From an uncultured Paracoccaceae bacterium (GTDB lineage Bacteria; Pseudomonadota; Alphaproteobacteria; Rhodobacterales; Rhodobacteraceae): DNA of 64,000 nucleotides. The stretch is taken from contig CANKYO010000007.1 in NCBI GenBank assembly GCA_947488175.1, positions 248,001 through 312,000 of the forward strand. Direction: 5' to 3'. Position numbers and translations under genes: made by a program. Positions 52,199-61,754 of this stretch are shown here, one piece after another (positions within the stretch are counted from its first letter, which is position 1; the number at the start of each line of letters is the position of its first letter). The notes beneath the pieces were generated by a model. It was not told where the DNA came from. It searched no databases and was given only the letters and a program-made list of their open reading frames with translations.

Positions 52199-55100
52199 TT
52201 AGTTCAACCCGCGCTCTGCAAACCGTTGGGCCACGGCCAGCGCACCCCAGTTTTTATAGGCCTGAATGGCGTCATTGACCCGACCGGTGTCGGGCTGCAG
52301 TCGCGCCGCGTATTCAAAGGCGAGGGCACGATCCTGCAACCAATGCTGTGTATCGCCGGCCCGGGCAAGTGTGGCGATGCCGTCAGCGGCACTGATATCA
52401 CCCTCAACGCCAGCCCAGACCAGATTGGCCATCTCGGCCTTCGCCCCAAAGTTTTGCGGGTGAATAGCGCTCCAGTCGGTCAGCTGTGATAGCTCAGCTT
52501 CAATTGCGCCGCACTGTGCCTCCAAAACGGCAGGATCGGCCAATACTTGGCCCAAACGCGCCAGCACGGCATGCAGAACAAGGTCAAATTCGATCATCTG
52601 ACCGGCGATCGCTGGGCGGACGGGCAGGACGCGCTCGTACCAGTCCAGCGCACCGATCCAATCGCCAGCATGTCGATGCAAGCGCGCGCGCGTAGCGAGG
52701 TAGAAACCGATCTGATTGGCAAACTCGGTTTCGGTGACCCAGCCGATGTCTTTGTCCTCATTGAGTTTTTCGTCAGACAATGACAGCAAATCATGTGTTT
52801 CGCCGCGCAGCGCGCGTGCAAACTGCATTTCCAGATGGACATGCACCAGCGCGTTTCGATGCAATGGGTGCTGCAAGGCTTGCGCACCCTGCGAGATAAC
52901 ATCAGCCAAAGGATAGCCCAATGCCGCCTTCAGGATGACGCCCCCGGCAATGTTGTAGCTGGCATATTGCAGGTCGTTATCGGCCAACGCGCGTTCGACC
53001 GCGATACGGTTGGTTTCTACGCTTTCCTGCAGCGGATCACGCCAATGACCATGAAACCACATATCAATAAAGGCCGCGGCAGGCAAAGCGTTCCCTTCCG
53101 TTGCCGCATCCAGATCAAGGGCTGCGCGCGACCAGGCCGCACCCGCCGCCCTATCGCCGGTCAACAGAGACTGCACGATGGAATACATCGAAAATGCGTG
53201 CGGCGGGCCTGCGACGTTCTCCATCACAAGGCGCATCGCCGCCGAAGATGCCCATGCAAAAACCGGGAACTGGTTGGATTGAAACGCGAACGGGGCCGTG
53301 GACAATATCGTTTGAAACTTCAGCAACAAGTCAGCTGGCGGTTGCCGCATTCTGGAAAGAAGCTCGGTCGGATGTCTGCCTTCGGTCAGTTCCGCAACGA
53401 CGGCCATGTTGCGCTGCGTCGCCTCGTTCAGGGCTTCTGGACCCTCAGGTACATCCACGCCAGCAACACGCATGGCGCGCAACCCAACCTGCACCGCATC
53501 GACGGCAAAACCCTGGCTGAAAAGGCGCAATGCTTCTTCGACAAGACAAGAAACGGCGCGCGGGCGCAGCCCTGCTTCCATCCAGTGGTGGGCAAGTTCC
53601 AGTAATCGGCTTGCGCGGTCTTCCCCGGAGTGGCGTTCGATCCATTCTGCGGCCTTTGCGTGCAACCGGCGGCTTTGCGCCCGGGGCAGCTGACTATGGG
53701 CCACCTCGCGAACGATGCCGTGAGAGAAGGCAAAGCCGGGACTGTTCAGTGCGTTTTGGACACGCAGGAACCCTTGTGTCACCTGGTGGTCCAATTGCTG
53801 CGACATGTCTTTGGCAGAACGTTCCAACGGATCCAGCGCACACACCAGTTTTGTCGGAAAGCTGAGACCGGCGACGGACGCGACCCTGAGCGACAGTTGA
53901 TCGCTCGGTTCCAACTTGTCGAGCCTTTGCAGGACCATCCCATGAACGGTGTCAGGCAATGCCGCCGTGGCCAACGCATCTGCGCGGGCCAGCGATGCCT
54001 GACCATTGCTGATGACGACAGCATCAGCCGCCATCAGGTTCCGTAATACCTCAGCGGTGTAGAATGGGTGACACTCAGTCTGCACACTGATCTGCTCAAG
54101 AAGGCCTTGATCAACGCTGTCGCATCCAAGGTTCCGAACAATCAATTGCAGCAGACCGTCTTGTGACAGGGGGCCGAGACTCAGATGGGTAAAACCGGCA
54201 TCATCGGCAAACGCGGACCAACTGCCGGTCTGCTTTGGCTGTGCCAGAATGACAATCATCAAATCAGGTGCAGATTTCGCCAACCGCGCGAGCACGTGAT
54301 GCGTCTCTGTATCCAGCCATTGCGCGTCATCAACACACAGGCAGGTCGGTTGTCCTGCAAATGCATCAAACAGCAAATCCACCACGAAGCCCTGAATGTG
54401 TTCGGCGCGCGCCTGACCCGTCAACGTGGCCGTAAATTCTGTTTCCTCAAGCCCGCTGGGGAACACAGCGTTGAGAAACGGTGCGGCCGGGCGCAGCCGT
54501 TCTGGCAGTTTGGCCATAATTGCCTTCTGACGCGCCTCTGCGGACATCAGGGGCAGAACATCCAGGCTTTCCATCACCAAACGCCGCAATGCGCTGAACG
54601 GAGCGTCCTGTTCAATGGCGGAGGCCGCTTCGAACTTGAACTGACCGCCGCTCAGAGTGACGATATCCCTCAGTTGCAGGGCAAGGCTGGTCTTGCCCAA
54701 CCCGGACTCACCTTCAATCACAACATGACGGATGTCGTCTCCGGCGCGTTGGTTCCAGCAATCCAGCAGTTTGGCAATTTCGCGATCTCGTCCTGAAATC
54801 TCCTCTGAGGCTCTTGCATATTGCTGATCAAGTTGCGGTGCCCAGGCGGGCGCTTCTCGCGATGCACCCTTGAACAGCAGCATCAACGGCTCTGCCCCGT
54901 AGGACATCATGTTCCGCGTAGCCTGCATCGTCGTCTCGTCGACAAGCATTCCGCTTTGTGTGGTGGTCGCCAATCGCGTGGACCGGATCAAGGCATCGCC
55001 CAAGACCAGATCACAGCGGCGATCCGCGTTGCCGACGATGCAACAGAGCATTCGCCCCGTTGCAACCCCCACACTGGATCGCAACCCCCGTTGCGACAAC

Positions 55101-56116
55101 GCCTCAAGGATCTCGCGACCCGATAGAACGCTGCGCAGGGGATCGTCGGAATGCGCATCAGGCGGTGTGCCAAACGTGATCAGGACCGACACGCCTTTTT
55201 CATCCACAGTCACCTCTGCCACATACCCGTCGCGGCGATGCACGATGTCCTGAATACTCTGCACGACCTCGTTCAGCCGGTTGGCCCCACCAACCGCACT
55301 TTGATCAAAACCATGCAAGACAACGCTGACCGAGGTCACCGGACGCAGCTCAGCCAGATATTTCAGGCCAACTGTTTCAATCCAACCCGCAGCAAATCGC
55401 GGCATGCGTGCGAGGGCCGCGTTCCACGCGGCGGGCGGCGGGACTGTAAGTGATGTCTTGCCCAGCCGCCTTGAGGCTTGAGGACGCAGGAGCCTTCGGG
55501 CCCCGTAACGGCCCATCGGTGCAGAGACCGCCTCCAGAGCACAAAATGTGGCAGCTTCCGCCGTCAGAACAACCTCGTTGGGTGCCTTGATATCTGCAAT
55601 GCGCTCCAGTTCCTTGAGTGCCGATCCCACTGAGGTCGAGAGCCACCGGCCATGCCGACCGCCAAGCTCCACCGTCTGGAACTCTCCACACGAAACATGG
55701 TGATTGAGATTGAACCGCGCGTCACCATTTGCCCGCGACCGGACAAGCGCGCAGGCCGTCCCGATTGCGCTTTCGACGGCGGCGGCCATCCCGCCGGTTT
55801 CGACCGGCCACACCGAAAGCAGCCCGTCCCCCACAAAAGTAACCGGTTCGCCGCCATGGGACAGGATGGTCTCGATCAGTTTGTCGTAATGCGTATCGAT
55901 TTCACGATGCAGGCGGTCAACGCCTTCGGCGCCAGCTGACAGAAACTCTGCTGTGTGGCGGGAAAAGCCCGAGATATCGCACCATAGCAGCGCGACCTGC
56001 CGACGCGGCAAAGCTCCGCATGTATTGCCATCCGGGGCAGCCGCCAGCGCCCTGCGCAATTCCGGCGAAAGAAAGCTCAGCGCCTGTAGAAAGCTCTGTT
56101 CGCGTGATTCAGGCAT
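52199..56116 (-). CDS. soluble-adenylyl-cyclase-shaped cyclase/NTPase/TPR-like protein
   Basis: About 1,305 residues. Two class III nucleotide-cyclase domains: C1 (about 40-200, VALLWCDISGFSRHT and FVGDGLLSVW) and C2 (about 255-440, RSSVGVATGRMLCCIVG and LVLGDALIRSTRLA). Then a P-loop NTPase with Walker A GESGLGKTS and Walker B LCVDDAQWLD, and a long helical C-terminus. This is the ADCY10 order. Both catalytic Asp of C1 are present, but the Lys is Thr and the C2 transition-state Asn is Ile, so activity is doubtful. The frame opens to 56188; ATG 56116 is chosen because of an upstream GAGAG, and 56161 is the alternative. Confidence 0.85.
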   Translation of the reverse strand: MPESREQSFLQALSFLSPELRRALAAAPDGNTCGALPRRQVALLWCDISGFSRHTAEFLSAGAEGVDRLHREIDTHYDKLIETILSHGGEPVTFVGDGLLSVWPVETGGMAAAVESAIGTACALVRSRANGDARFNLNHHVSCGEFQTVELGGRHGRWLSTSVGSALKELERIADIKAPNEVVLTAEAATFCALEAVSAPMGRYGARRLLRPQASRRLGKTSLTVPPPAAWNAALARMPRFAAGWIETVGLKYLAELRPVTSVSVVLHGFDQSAVGGANRLNEVVQSIQDIVHRRDGYVAEVTVDEKGVSVLITFGTPPDAHSDDPLRSVLSGREILEALSQRGLRSSVGVATGRMLCCIVGNADRRCDLVLGDALIRSTRLATTTQSGMLVDETTMQATRNMMSYGAEPLMLLFKGASREAPAWAPQLDQQYARASEEISGRDREIAKLLDCWNQRAGDDIRHVVIEGESGLGKTSLALQLRDIVTLSGGQFKFEAASAIEQDAPFSALRRLVMESLDVLPLMSAEARQKAIMAKLPERLRPAAPFLNAVFPSGLEETEFTATLTGQARAEHIQGFVVDLLFDAFAGQPTCLCVDDAQWLDTETHHVLARLAKSAPDLMIVILAQPKQTGSWSAFADDAGFTHLSLGPLSQDGLLQLIVRNLGCDSVDQGLLEQISVQTECHPFYTAEVLRNLMAADAVVISNGQASLARADALATAALPDTVHGMVLQRLDKLEPSDQLSLRVASVAGLSFPTKLVCALDPLERSAKDMSQQLDHQVTQGFLRVQNALNSPGFAFSHGIVREVAHSQLPRAQSRRLHAKAAEWIERHSGEDRASRLLELAHHWMEAGLRPRAVSCLVEEALRLFSQGFAVDAVQVGLRAMRVAGVDVPEGPEALNEATQRNMAVVAELTEGRHPTELLSRMRQPPADLLLKFQTILSTAPFAFQSNQFPVFAWASSAAMRLVMENVAGPPHAFSMYSIVQSLLTGDRAAGAAWSRAALDLDAATEGNALPAAAFIDMWFHGHWRDPLQESVETNRIAVERALADNDLQYASYNIAGGVILKAALGYPLADVISQGAQALQHPLHRNALVHVHLEMQFARALRGETHDLLSLSDEKLNEDKDIGWVTETEFANQIGFYLATRARLHRHAGDWIGALDWYERVLPVRPAIAGQMIEFDLVLHAVLARLGQVLADPAVLEAQCGAIEAELSQLTDWSAIHPQNFGAKAEMANLVWAGVEGDISAADGIATLARAGDTQHWLQDRALAFEYAARLQPDTGRVNDAIQAYKNWGALAVAQRFAERGLN

Positions 56117-56935
56117 TTCATGCACTCTCGGCTGGCATTTCGGGAAATTCTCCCACGCCATGGTTTGTGAGGCTTGATTGACAAGCAATCAAGGGCTTGC
56201 TGTTGGTTTTGTAAAGGAGTGCCCACGACCGTTTAGTTTCGCTTGCCAGTATAGACAGCCCTTCTTTGCCAATTGCCTTTTGAAACCAAACTATTAGCGA
56301 CCTGTGAGAATACCTTCCGTTCCACATCAATCTGGCCCGCCACTCTCGACCCGATGAGCGCGGTCTGACATTACCATACGTGTTCAAATCGCACCGGGCC
56401 TTGGAATGTCATCTAGTCAAAGTCTGCCCATTCGTCTTTCCAGCAAGGTCGACGATCTGCGGCGCATCGCGCCTGATCCGACCCAACCGCCACCCAGATC
56501 CTTTGTGTCGGGAGGTACACAGCTTTTGTCGATGCAGGACAGTATGCAGAAGGGGCGCTTTGTACTGGTTCTGCCGATGGCAATTGCGTTTGCCAACAGC
56601 GAACAATCCTGTCTGGGGCTCGGACCATTTTAATCTGTCGTCGCTCGCAATCCTGCAGGCTTTTATGGACCGTGGTTTGGACGCTGTCAGCCCGCGCCCG
56701 TTTGAAAGACCTCCGTCCTGGAGCTGGCGAGAAGACCCGCAGCCCAAAGACTTTGCATCGCGTCGCGACGGCCTGCTGGCAGATCTGCGGCATCGCCCGC
56801 CAGACATCGCACCGCGGTGAGGTGTGAGCTTCTAAGAAGTTTTCGTTCGATCTTTTCGGCGTTGGGTCGACAGCGGCTTGCGTAGATGATTGAGAGCGGC
56901 ATCCTTGCAAAACTGGGACCAAAGCGAACCGCCGC
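56117..56935. other. 819-base region without a convincing gene
   Basis: Several overlapping frames are open on both strands (for example 56380-56820 plus and 56413-57009 minus), but all have odd Cys/Arg/Ser-rich composition, no ribosome binding site and no motif I recognise. It may be a decayed gene or mobile-element remnant. It must also hold the promoter of the cyclase-like gene. Confidence 0.5.
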
Positions 56936-57808
56936 TCAGGTAAATTTCCGGAACAGTTTCGTCTGGTCGAACATGTCCTCCAGTTCCTCCATCCGCGCCT
57001 TGGTTTCATCCCAGTTCAGGTTCTGCACTGTCGAGATCATGGTTTCGATCAGCAAGAGGGTCGTCGCCGCGGAATCCCATGCGGATGGAACGACGATCCG
57101 GCTGCTGAAGCTGATATCAGCCAGCTGGTGGATCGGTGACCGCCATTGATCGGTAAACAGGATCAGCTTCGCGCCCTTGGCATGGGCCATCTCGGCCAGT
57201 TTCAGGGTATTGTTCTCATATCGCCGCACATCGAAAACCACGACCACATCCCCTTCGCTGATATCCAACAGGTGATGCGGCCAGGTATTGGATGTGGATT
57301 GGATATGGGTCAGGTTCGGCCGGATCACCTGCATATGCAAAAACAGGTATTCGGCCAACGTATGCGTGATGCGCCCGCCAACGATGTAAAGATGCCGCGC
57401 CTTGTCTGCCACCAGATCGCATGCCTCATCAAAAGCGGCGGGATTGATCTGGCCCAGCGTGTGCCGGATATTGTCGATCACGGCGTCGGTGAACCGGTTG
57501 AGCATATGACCGGACGGCGCGCCATCAGCCCATGTATCGTGCTTGGCGATCGGGCTTTTGGCCTTGGCGCGCAATTCTTCGCGGAGTTCGGCCTGAAATT
57601 CGGGGTAACCTTTGAAACCCAGCTTTTGAACCATGCGGGCCACAGTCGGGACGGACACCTGCGCGTCACGGGCCAATGCAGCCAATGGGCCAAGGCCAGA
57701 GGCAGGATAGTTTTCGAGGATCGAATGCGCCAACTGCCGCTCTGCCCGTGTCAGATCATCCAGCTTTTGCTGGATACGATCCGAGATTGTCAGCGTTGCG
57801 TCAGGCAT
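56936..57808 (-). CDS. RpiR/MurR-family transcription regulator
   Basis: 290 residues. N-terminal HTH_6 domain (about 5-80, GLGPLAALARDAQVSVPTVARMVQKLGFKGYPEF) and a C-terminal SIS domain (about 130-260, HLYIVGGRITHTLAEYLF). SIS domains bind phosphosugars or related ligands. Divergent from the catabolic operon; an inverted repeat between them is a plausible operator. Confidence 0.93.
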   Translation of the reverse strand: MPDATLTISDRIQQKLDDLTRAERQLAHSILENYPASGLGPLAALARDAQVSVPTVARMVQKLGFKGYPEFQAELREELRAKAKSPIAKHDTWADGAPSGHMLNRFTDAVIDNIRHTLGQINPAAFDEACDLVADKARHLYIVGGRITHTLAEYLFLHMQVIRPNLTHIQSTSNTWPHHLLDISEGDVVVVFDVRRYENNTLKLAEMAHAKGAKLILFTDQWRSPIHQLADISFSSRIVVPSAWDSAATTLLLIETMISTVQNLNWDETKARMEELEDMFDQTKLFRKFT

Positions 57809-57827
57809 GACCGCCTTTCGTTTGATC

Positions 57828-57867
57828 GAAAAATTACCAGACCAGTTCCATCATGATAAATTTTTCA
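57828..57867. promoter_or_regulatory. candidate RpiR operator
   Basis: Inverted repeat GAAAAATT (57828-57835) / AATTTTTC (57860-57867), centres 32 bases apart, between the divergent RpiR gene and the catabolic operon. A TTGACA box follows at 57877-57882. AT-rich GAAA...TTTC arms are typical for RpiR sites. Confidence 0.5.
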
Positions 57868-57921
57868 CAATTCTGTTGACAAAAACCGCCGGGCGCAAGC
57901 AATTTGTGTTTGGGGGTCGCA

Positions 57922-58701
57922 ATGAATCACGATGTCGCAAGTCAGAATGCAAGACCGGTCGCGCCGATCAACCCACAGGGGGCATCCTCGACTATTCTGG
58001 TGTGCGAGCATGCAACCCATTACATACCATCAATATTTTTCGATCTGGGCCTGTCCGGCGATGTCCTGCAAAGTCATGTTGCCTGGGATCCGGGCGCTAT
58101 GGCTGTCGCCGAACACCTGTCGCACAAGCTGGACGCCACATTGATCGCGGGCGTCGTGTCGCGATTGGTTTATGACTGCAACCGACCGCCCGATGCACCC
58201 GATGCGATGCCGGAAAAAAGTGAGGTTCATGTCATTCCGGGCAATCGAAACCTGTCGCCAGAGGACAAGGCGATGCGGGTCGCGACCTATTATGCCCCGT
58301 TTCGGGACTGTCTATCGAAAACCGTCGCACAGACGCCGAACCCGGTGATCGTGACTTTGCACAGCTTCACCCCGACCTATCACGGCAAGGCCCGCAACGT
58401 GGAAATTGGGGTCGTACATGATAGCGATGCAAGGTTGGCCGACGCGATGCTGGCTTGTGCTGCTGACCATACCAGCGCCGATCTGCGCCGCAATGAACCC
58501 TACGGCCCCGCGCATGGGGTGACGCACACGCTCAGGGAACACGCCCTGCCCGGCAACCATCTGAATGTCATGCTGGAAATCCGCAATGATTTGATCCGCA
58601 CCCATACACAACAGGTCGCAATGGCGGACATGCTGGCAGGTTGGATCGCCGATGCCTTTGGCAGAACAAATGCGGCGGGGTCTGTGCAGTGCGTCGCCTG
58701 A
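57922..58701 (+). CDS. N-formylglutamate amidohydrolase-family protein
   Basis: 259 residues of PF05013: starts STILVCEHATHYIP, a zinc-type VYDCNRPPDAPDA-like stretch, VTLHSFTPTYHGKAR, then HNLNVMLEIRNDLIRT at the C-terminus. Family members cut N-formylglutamate to formate and glutamate, but many homologues sit outside histidine pathways. Here no hut genes are present, so a related amide hydrolysis is likely. The ATG follows GGGGGTCGC. Its stop shares a base with dctQ. Confidence 0.85.
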   Translation: MNHDVASQNARPVAPINPQGASSTILVCEHATHYIPSIFFDLGLSGDVLQSHVAWDPGAMAVAEHLSHKLDATLIAGVVSRLVYDCNRPPDAPDAMPEKSEVHVIPGNRNLSPEDKAMRVATYYAPFRDCLSKTVAQTPNPVIVTLHSFTPTYHGKARNVEIGVVHDSDARLADAMLACAADHTSADLRRNEPYGPAHGVTHTLREHALPGNHLNVMLEIRNDLIRTHTQQVAMADMLAGWIADAFGRTNAAGSVQCVA

Positions 58702-59258
58702 TGCATGGCTATATCACGGCGGTTGACGCCGTGAATTATCGCGTCGGGCGGATCATGATGTATGGCGTGTTTGTCCTGATGGGCATCCTGCTGTGGTCAT
58801 CGATCAGCAAGACGTTCTTTTTGCCCTCGCTCTGGACGCTGGAAATGGCCCAATTCGCCATGGTCGCCTATTACATTCTGGGCGGGCCGTATTCGATCCA
58901 ACTGGGATCGAACGTGCGGATGGACCTGCTATATGGCGGCTGGTCGGTGCGGCGCAAGGCCTGGTTCGATATGGTCACCGTCCTGTTTTTGATCTTCTAT
59001 TTATGTGTCCTGCTTTATGGCGCAGTCGGGTCCACCGCCTATTCGCTGGGATACTGGAAAACCGAACCGTTTTCGTTCTTCGCAGGCCTTATCGCCGGGA
59101 GTGAGGAGATCGGGCGCATGGAACGCTCCTCCTCCGCATGGCGGCCTTACATGTGGCCGATCAAGACCGTGATGATCGTGGGCTTTTTCCTGATGATCCT
59201 GCAATGCCTGTCTGAACTGTTCAAAGATGTGCTGCGCCTGAAGGGTGAAACGATCTGA
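58701..59258 (+). CDS. TRAP transporter small permease (DctQ)
   Basis: 185 residues with four membrane helices (first: GVFVLMGILLWSSISKTFFL). DctQ is the small membrane subunit of TRAP transporters. ATG overlaps the previous stop (TGATG), and its stop overlaps dctM likewise. Confidence 0.93.
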   Translation: MHGYITAVDAVNYRVGRIMMYGVFVLMGILLWSSISKTFFLPSLWTLEMAQFAMVAYYILGGPYSIQLGSNVRMDLLYGGWSVRRKAWFDMVTVLFLIFYLCVLLYGAVGSTAYSLGYWKTEPFSFFAGLIAGSEEIGRMERSSSAWRPYMWPIKTVMIVGFFLMILQCLSELFKDVLRLKGETI

Positions 59259-60583
59259 TGTCGTACGAAGTGATCGCGACCCTGATGTTTTCCACCATGA
59301 TGCTGATGCTGCTGACAGGGCAGCGGGTGTTCGGGGCCATCGGTTTTGTGGCGGTCGTCGCTGCATTGCTGTTGTGGGGCGACAATGGCGGCCACGATAT
59401 CGGCTTTTCAGCGGCGATGAAGCTGATGAAATGGTATCCGCTGCTGACGCTGCCGATGTTCATTTTCATGGGCTATGTGCTGTCGGAAAGCAAAATCGCC
59501 GATGATCTTTACCGCATGTTCCATGTCTGGATGGGCGGCCTGCGCGGTGGGCTGGCGATTGGGACTATCGGGTTGATGGTGCTGATTTCGGCCATGAACG
59601 GGCTGAGCGTGGCGGGCATGGCCATCGGGGCGACCATCGCCCTGCCTGAACTGCTCAAACGCGGGTATGACAAACGGATGGTGACCGGGGTCATTCAGGC
59701 CGGGTCAAGCTTGGGTATCCTTGTGCCGCCATCTGTCGTGCTGGTGCTTTACGCGATGATCGCGCGGCAACCCGTTGGCCAGCTTTGGCTGGCGGGGGTC
59801 GTTCCGGGGCTCATGATGGCCGCGCTTTTCATCGCCTACATCGCGATCCGCTGCCGGATCAACCCGGCCCTTGGCCCCGCTCTCAGCGCAGAGGATCGGG
59901 CCATGCCCCGCGCGGAAAAGCTGCGGCTGCTGCGGGCGGGCCTGCTGCCGCTGGTGATCTTTGCGGTGATGATGGTGCCGTTCGTGAATGGCTGGACATC
60001 GCTGGTCGAAAGCTCCGCCATTGGCGCATTGGCGGCATTGGTCGCGGCAATCGTCAAAGGGCGGATGACGCGCGAGGTCTTTGAAAACTCGGTCCGCAAC
60101 ACGCTGGGCATCACCTGCATGTTCATGTGGATCATCCTTGCCGCGCTGGCCTTTGGCGCAGTGTTCGATGGGTTGGGTGCGGTCAAGGCCATCGAAAGCC
60201 TGTTCACCGAACAACTCAACCTCAGCCCTTGGATGATCCTGATCCTGATGCAGCTCAGCTTTATCCTGATGGGTACGTTTCTGGATGACACCGCGATGCT
60301 GGTCATCGTCGCCCCGTTATATGTGCCGCTGGTCGGCGCGCTGGGGTTTGATCTGATCTGGTACGGTATCCTTTACACGATCACGACACAGATCGCCTAT
60401 ATGACACCGCCTTTCGGCTATAACCTGTTCCTGATGCGGGCCATGGCCCCTCCGGAAATTGCGCTGCGCGACATCTACGCCTCCATCACGCCCTTCGTGC
60501 TGGTGATGGTGTTCGCGCTGGCACTGGTGATGATTTTTCCGGGCCTCGCCACATGGCTGCCCGGCTACGTTTACGGAAACTGA
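59258..60583 (+). CDS. TRAP transporter large permease (DctM)
   Basis: 441 residues with about 12 membrane helices. Family motifs VIQAGSSLGILVPPSVVLVLYAMI and FMWIILAALAFGAVF are present. It drives sodium-coupled import of an organic acid or similar anion delivered by DctP. Confidence 0.95.
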   Translation: MSYEVIATLMFSTMMLMLLTGQRVFGAIGFVAVVAALLLWGDNGGHDIGFSAAMKLMKWYPLLTLPMFIFMGYVLSESKIADDLYRMFHVWMGGLRGGLAIGTIGLMVLISAMNGLSVAGMAIGATIALPELLKRGYDKRMVTGVIQAGSSLGILVPPSVVLVLYAMIARQPVGQLWLAGVVPGLMMAALFIAYIAIRCRINPALGPALSAEDRAMPRAEKLRLLRAGLLPLVIFAVMMVPFVNGWTSLVESSAIGALAALVAAIVKGRMTREVFENSVRNTLGITCMFMWIILAALAFGAVFDGLGAVKAIESLFTEQLNLSPWMILILMQLSFILMGTFLDDTAMLVIVAPLYVPLVGALGFDLIWYGILYTITTQIAYMTPPFGYNLFLMRAMAPPEIALRDIYASITPFVLVMVFALALVMIFPGLATWLPGYVYGN

Positions 60584-60629
60584 AAAACAGACCGGGCCAA
60601 CCCGGCATAACCCAACAAGGAGAAAAGTG

Positions 60630-61661
60630 ATGACAACAAGACGCAAGTTTATCAAAGGGGCCGCCATGGCCGCCCCGGCCACGCTGGCCGCCCCGGCGCT
60701 CGCGCAAAGCACAATCACATGGCGGATGCAGACCTATGCCGGTGCCGCCCTCGCAGCCGAGGTGATCGACCCCGCCATCGCCATGTTCAACAAGATCGCA
60801 GGCGACCGAATGCAGATCGAACTGTTCTATGCCGACCAACTGGTCCCCACGGGCGAACTGTTTCAGGCGCTGCAGCGGGGCACCATCGACGCGGTGCAAT
60901 CGGATGATGACAGCATGGCATCCCCTACCGAAGTTACCGTGTTCGGCGGCTATTTCCCCTTCGGCTCGCGCTATTCACTCGACGTACCGGTGCTGTTCAA
61001 CCAGTATGGGCTGAACGAAATCTGGGCCGAAGAATACGCCGCTGTCGGCGTCAAACATATCAGCGCCGGTGCCTGGGACCCTTGCCATTTCGCCACCAAG
61101 GACCCGATCCGGTCGCTCGCCGATCTGGAAGGCAAGCGCATCTTCACCTTCCCCACCGCAGGCCGGTTCCTGGCGCAATTCGGGGTCGTGCCGGTCAACC
61201 TGCCATGGGAGGATATCGAGGTCGCGGTGCAGACCGGCGAACTCGACGGCATCGCATGGTCCGGCATTACCGAGGATTACACCGTGGGCTGGGCGGACGT
61301 GACCAACTACTTCCTGACCAACAATATCTCCGGCGCGTGGATCGGGCATTTCTTTGCCAATATGGACCGCTGGAACGAACTGCCGGAAGATCTGCAAACC
61401 CTGTTCCAGGTCTGCTGTGAACAGTCGCATTACTACCGCCAGCACTGGTACTGGGGGGGTGAGGCCAATCTGCGTGTGAACGGCACCAAGCTGGAACTGA
61501 CCACGATCCCTGACGCGGAATGGGCCACGGTTGAGGCAGCCGCCCGCGAATTCTGGGAAGAAATCGCCGCCGAAAGCGACACCAAGCGCAAGGTCGTCGA
61601 TATCTTCAAGCAGTACAACGCGGATATGGAAAAGGCAGGACGGCCTTACCGCTACACCTGA
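60630..61661 (+). CDS. TRAP transporter substrate-binding protein (DctP)
   Basis: 343 residues. A Tat-like signal MTTRRKFIKGAAMAAPATLAAP precedes the mature domain ITWRMQTYAGAALAAEVID. Binding-protein motifs include ELFYADQLVPTGELFQALQRGTID and AGRFLAQFGVVPVNLPWEDIEVAVQTGELDG, the latter with the region that contacts the ligand carboxylate. The ATG at 60630 follows AAGGAGAAAA; GTG at 60627 is an alternative. Placed after dctM, an order found in Rhodobacterales. Confidence 0.94.
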   Translation: MTTRRKFIKGAAMAAPATLAAPALAQSTITWRMQTYAGAALAAEVIDPAIAMFNKIAGDRMQIELFYADQLVPTGELFQALQRGTIDAVQSDDDSMASPTEVTVFGGYFPFGSRYSLDVPVLFNQYGLNEIWAEEYAAVGVKHISAGAWDPCHFATKDPIRSLADLEGKRIFTFPTAGRFLAQFGVVPVNLPWEDIEVAVQTGELDGIAWSGITEDYTVGWADVTNYFLTNNISGAWIGHFFANMDRWNELPEDLQTLFQVCCEQSHYYRQHWYWGGEANLRVNGTKLELTTIPDAEWATVEAAAREFWEEIAAESDTKRKVVDIFKQYNADMEKAGRPYRYT

Positions 61662-61666
61662 CCGAC

Positions 61667-61730
61667 GTCCCGGGCTTGACCCGGGACCTCAACCAGACCC
61701 AACGTGGAGGCCCCGGGTCACGCCCGGGGC
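61667..61730 (+). promoter_or_regulatory. paired intercistronic hairpins after dctP
   Basis: Two perfect 8-bp hairpins: 61667-61687 (GTCCCGGG/CCCGGGAC, loop CTTGA) and 61710-61730 (GCCCCGGG/CCCGGGGC, loop TCACG). No T-run. Such elements usually stabilise the binding-protein message or lower downstream expression; the CCCGGGCTTGACCCGGG core is also a frequent dispersed repeat in alphaproteobacteria. Confidence 0.7.
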
Positions 61731-61754
61731 GCCATCCCGACAAAGGAAAACCTA

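Noticed and set aside
56380-56820. 146-codon frame between the cyclase-like and RpiR genes
   Set aside because: Cys/Arg/Pro-rich composition, no start signal, and competing frames on the other strand.
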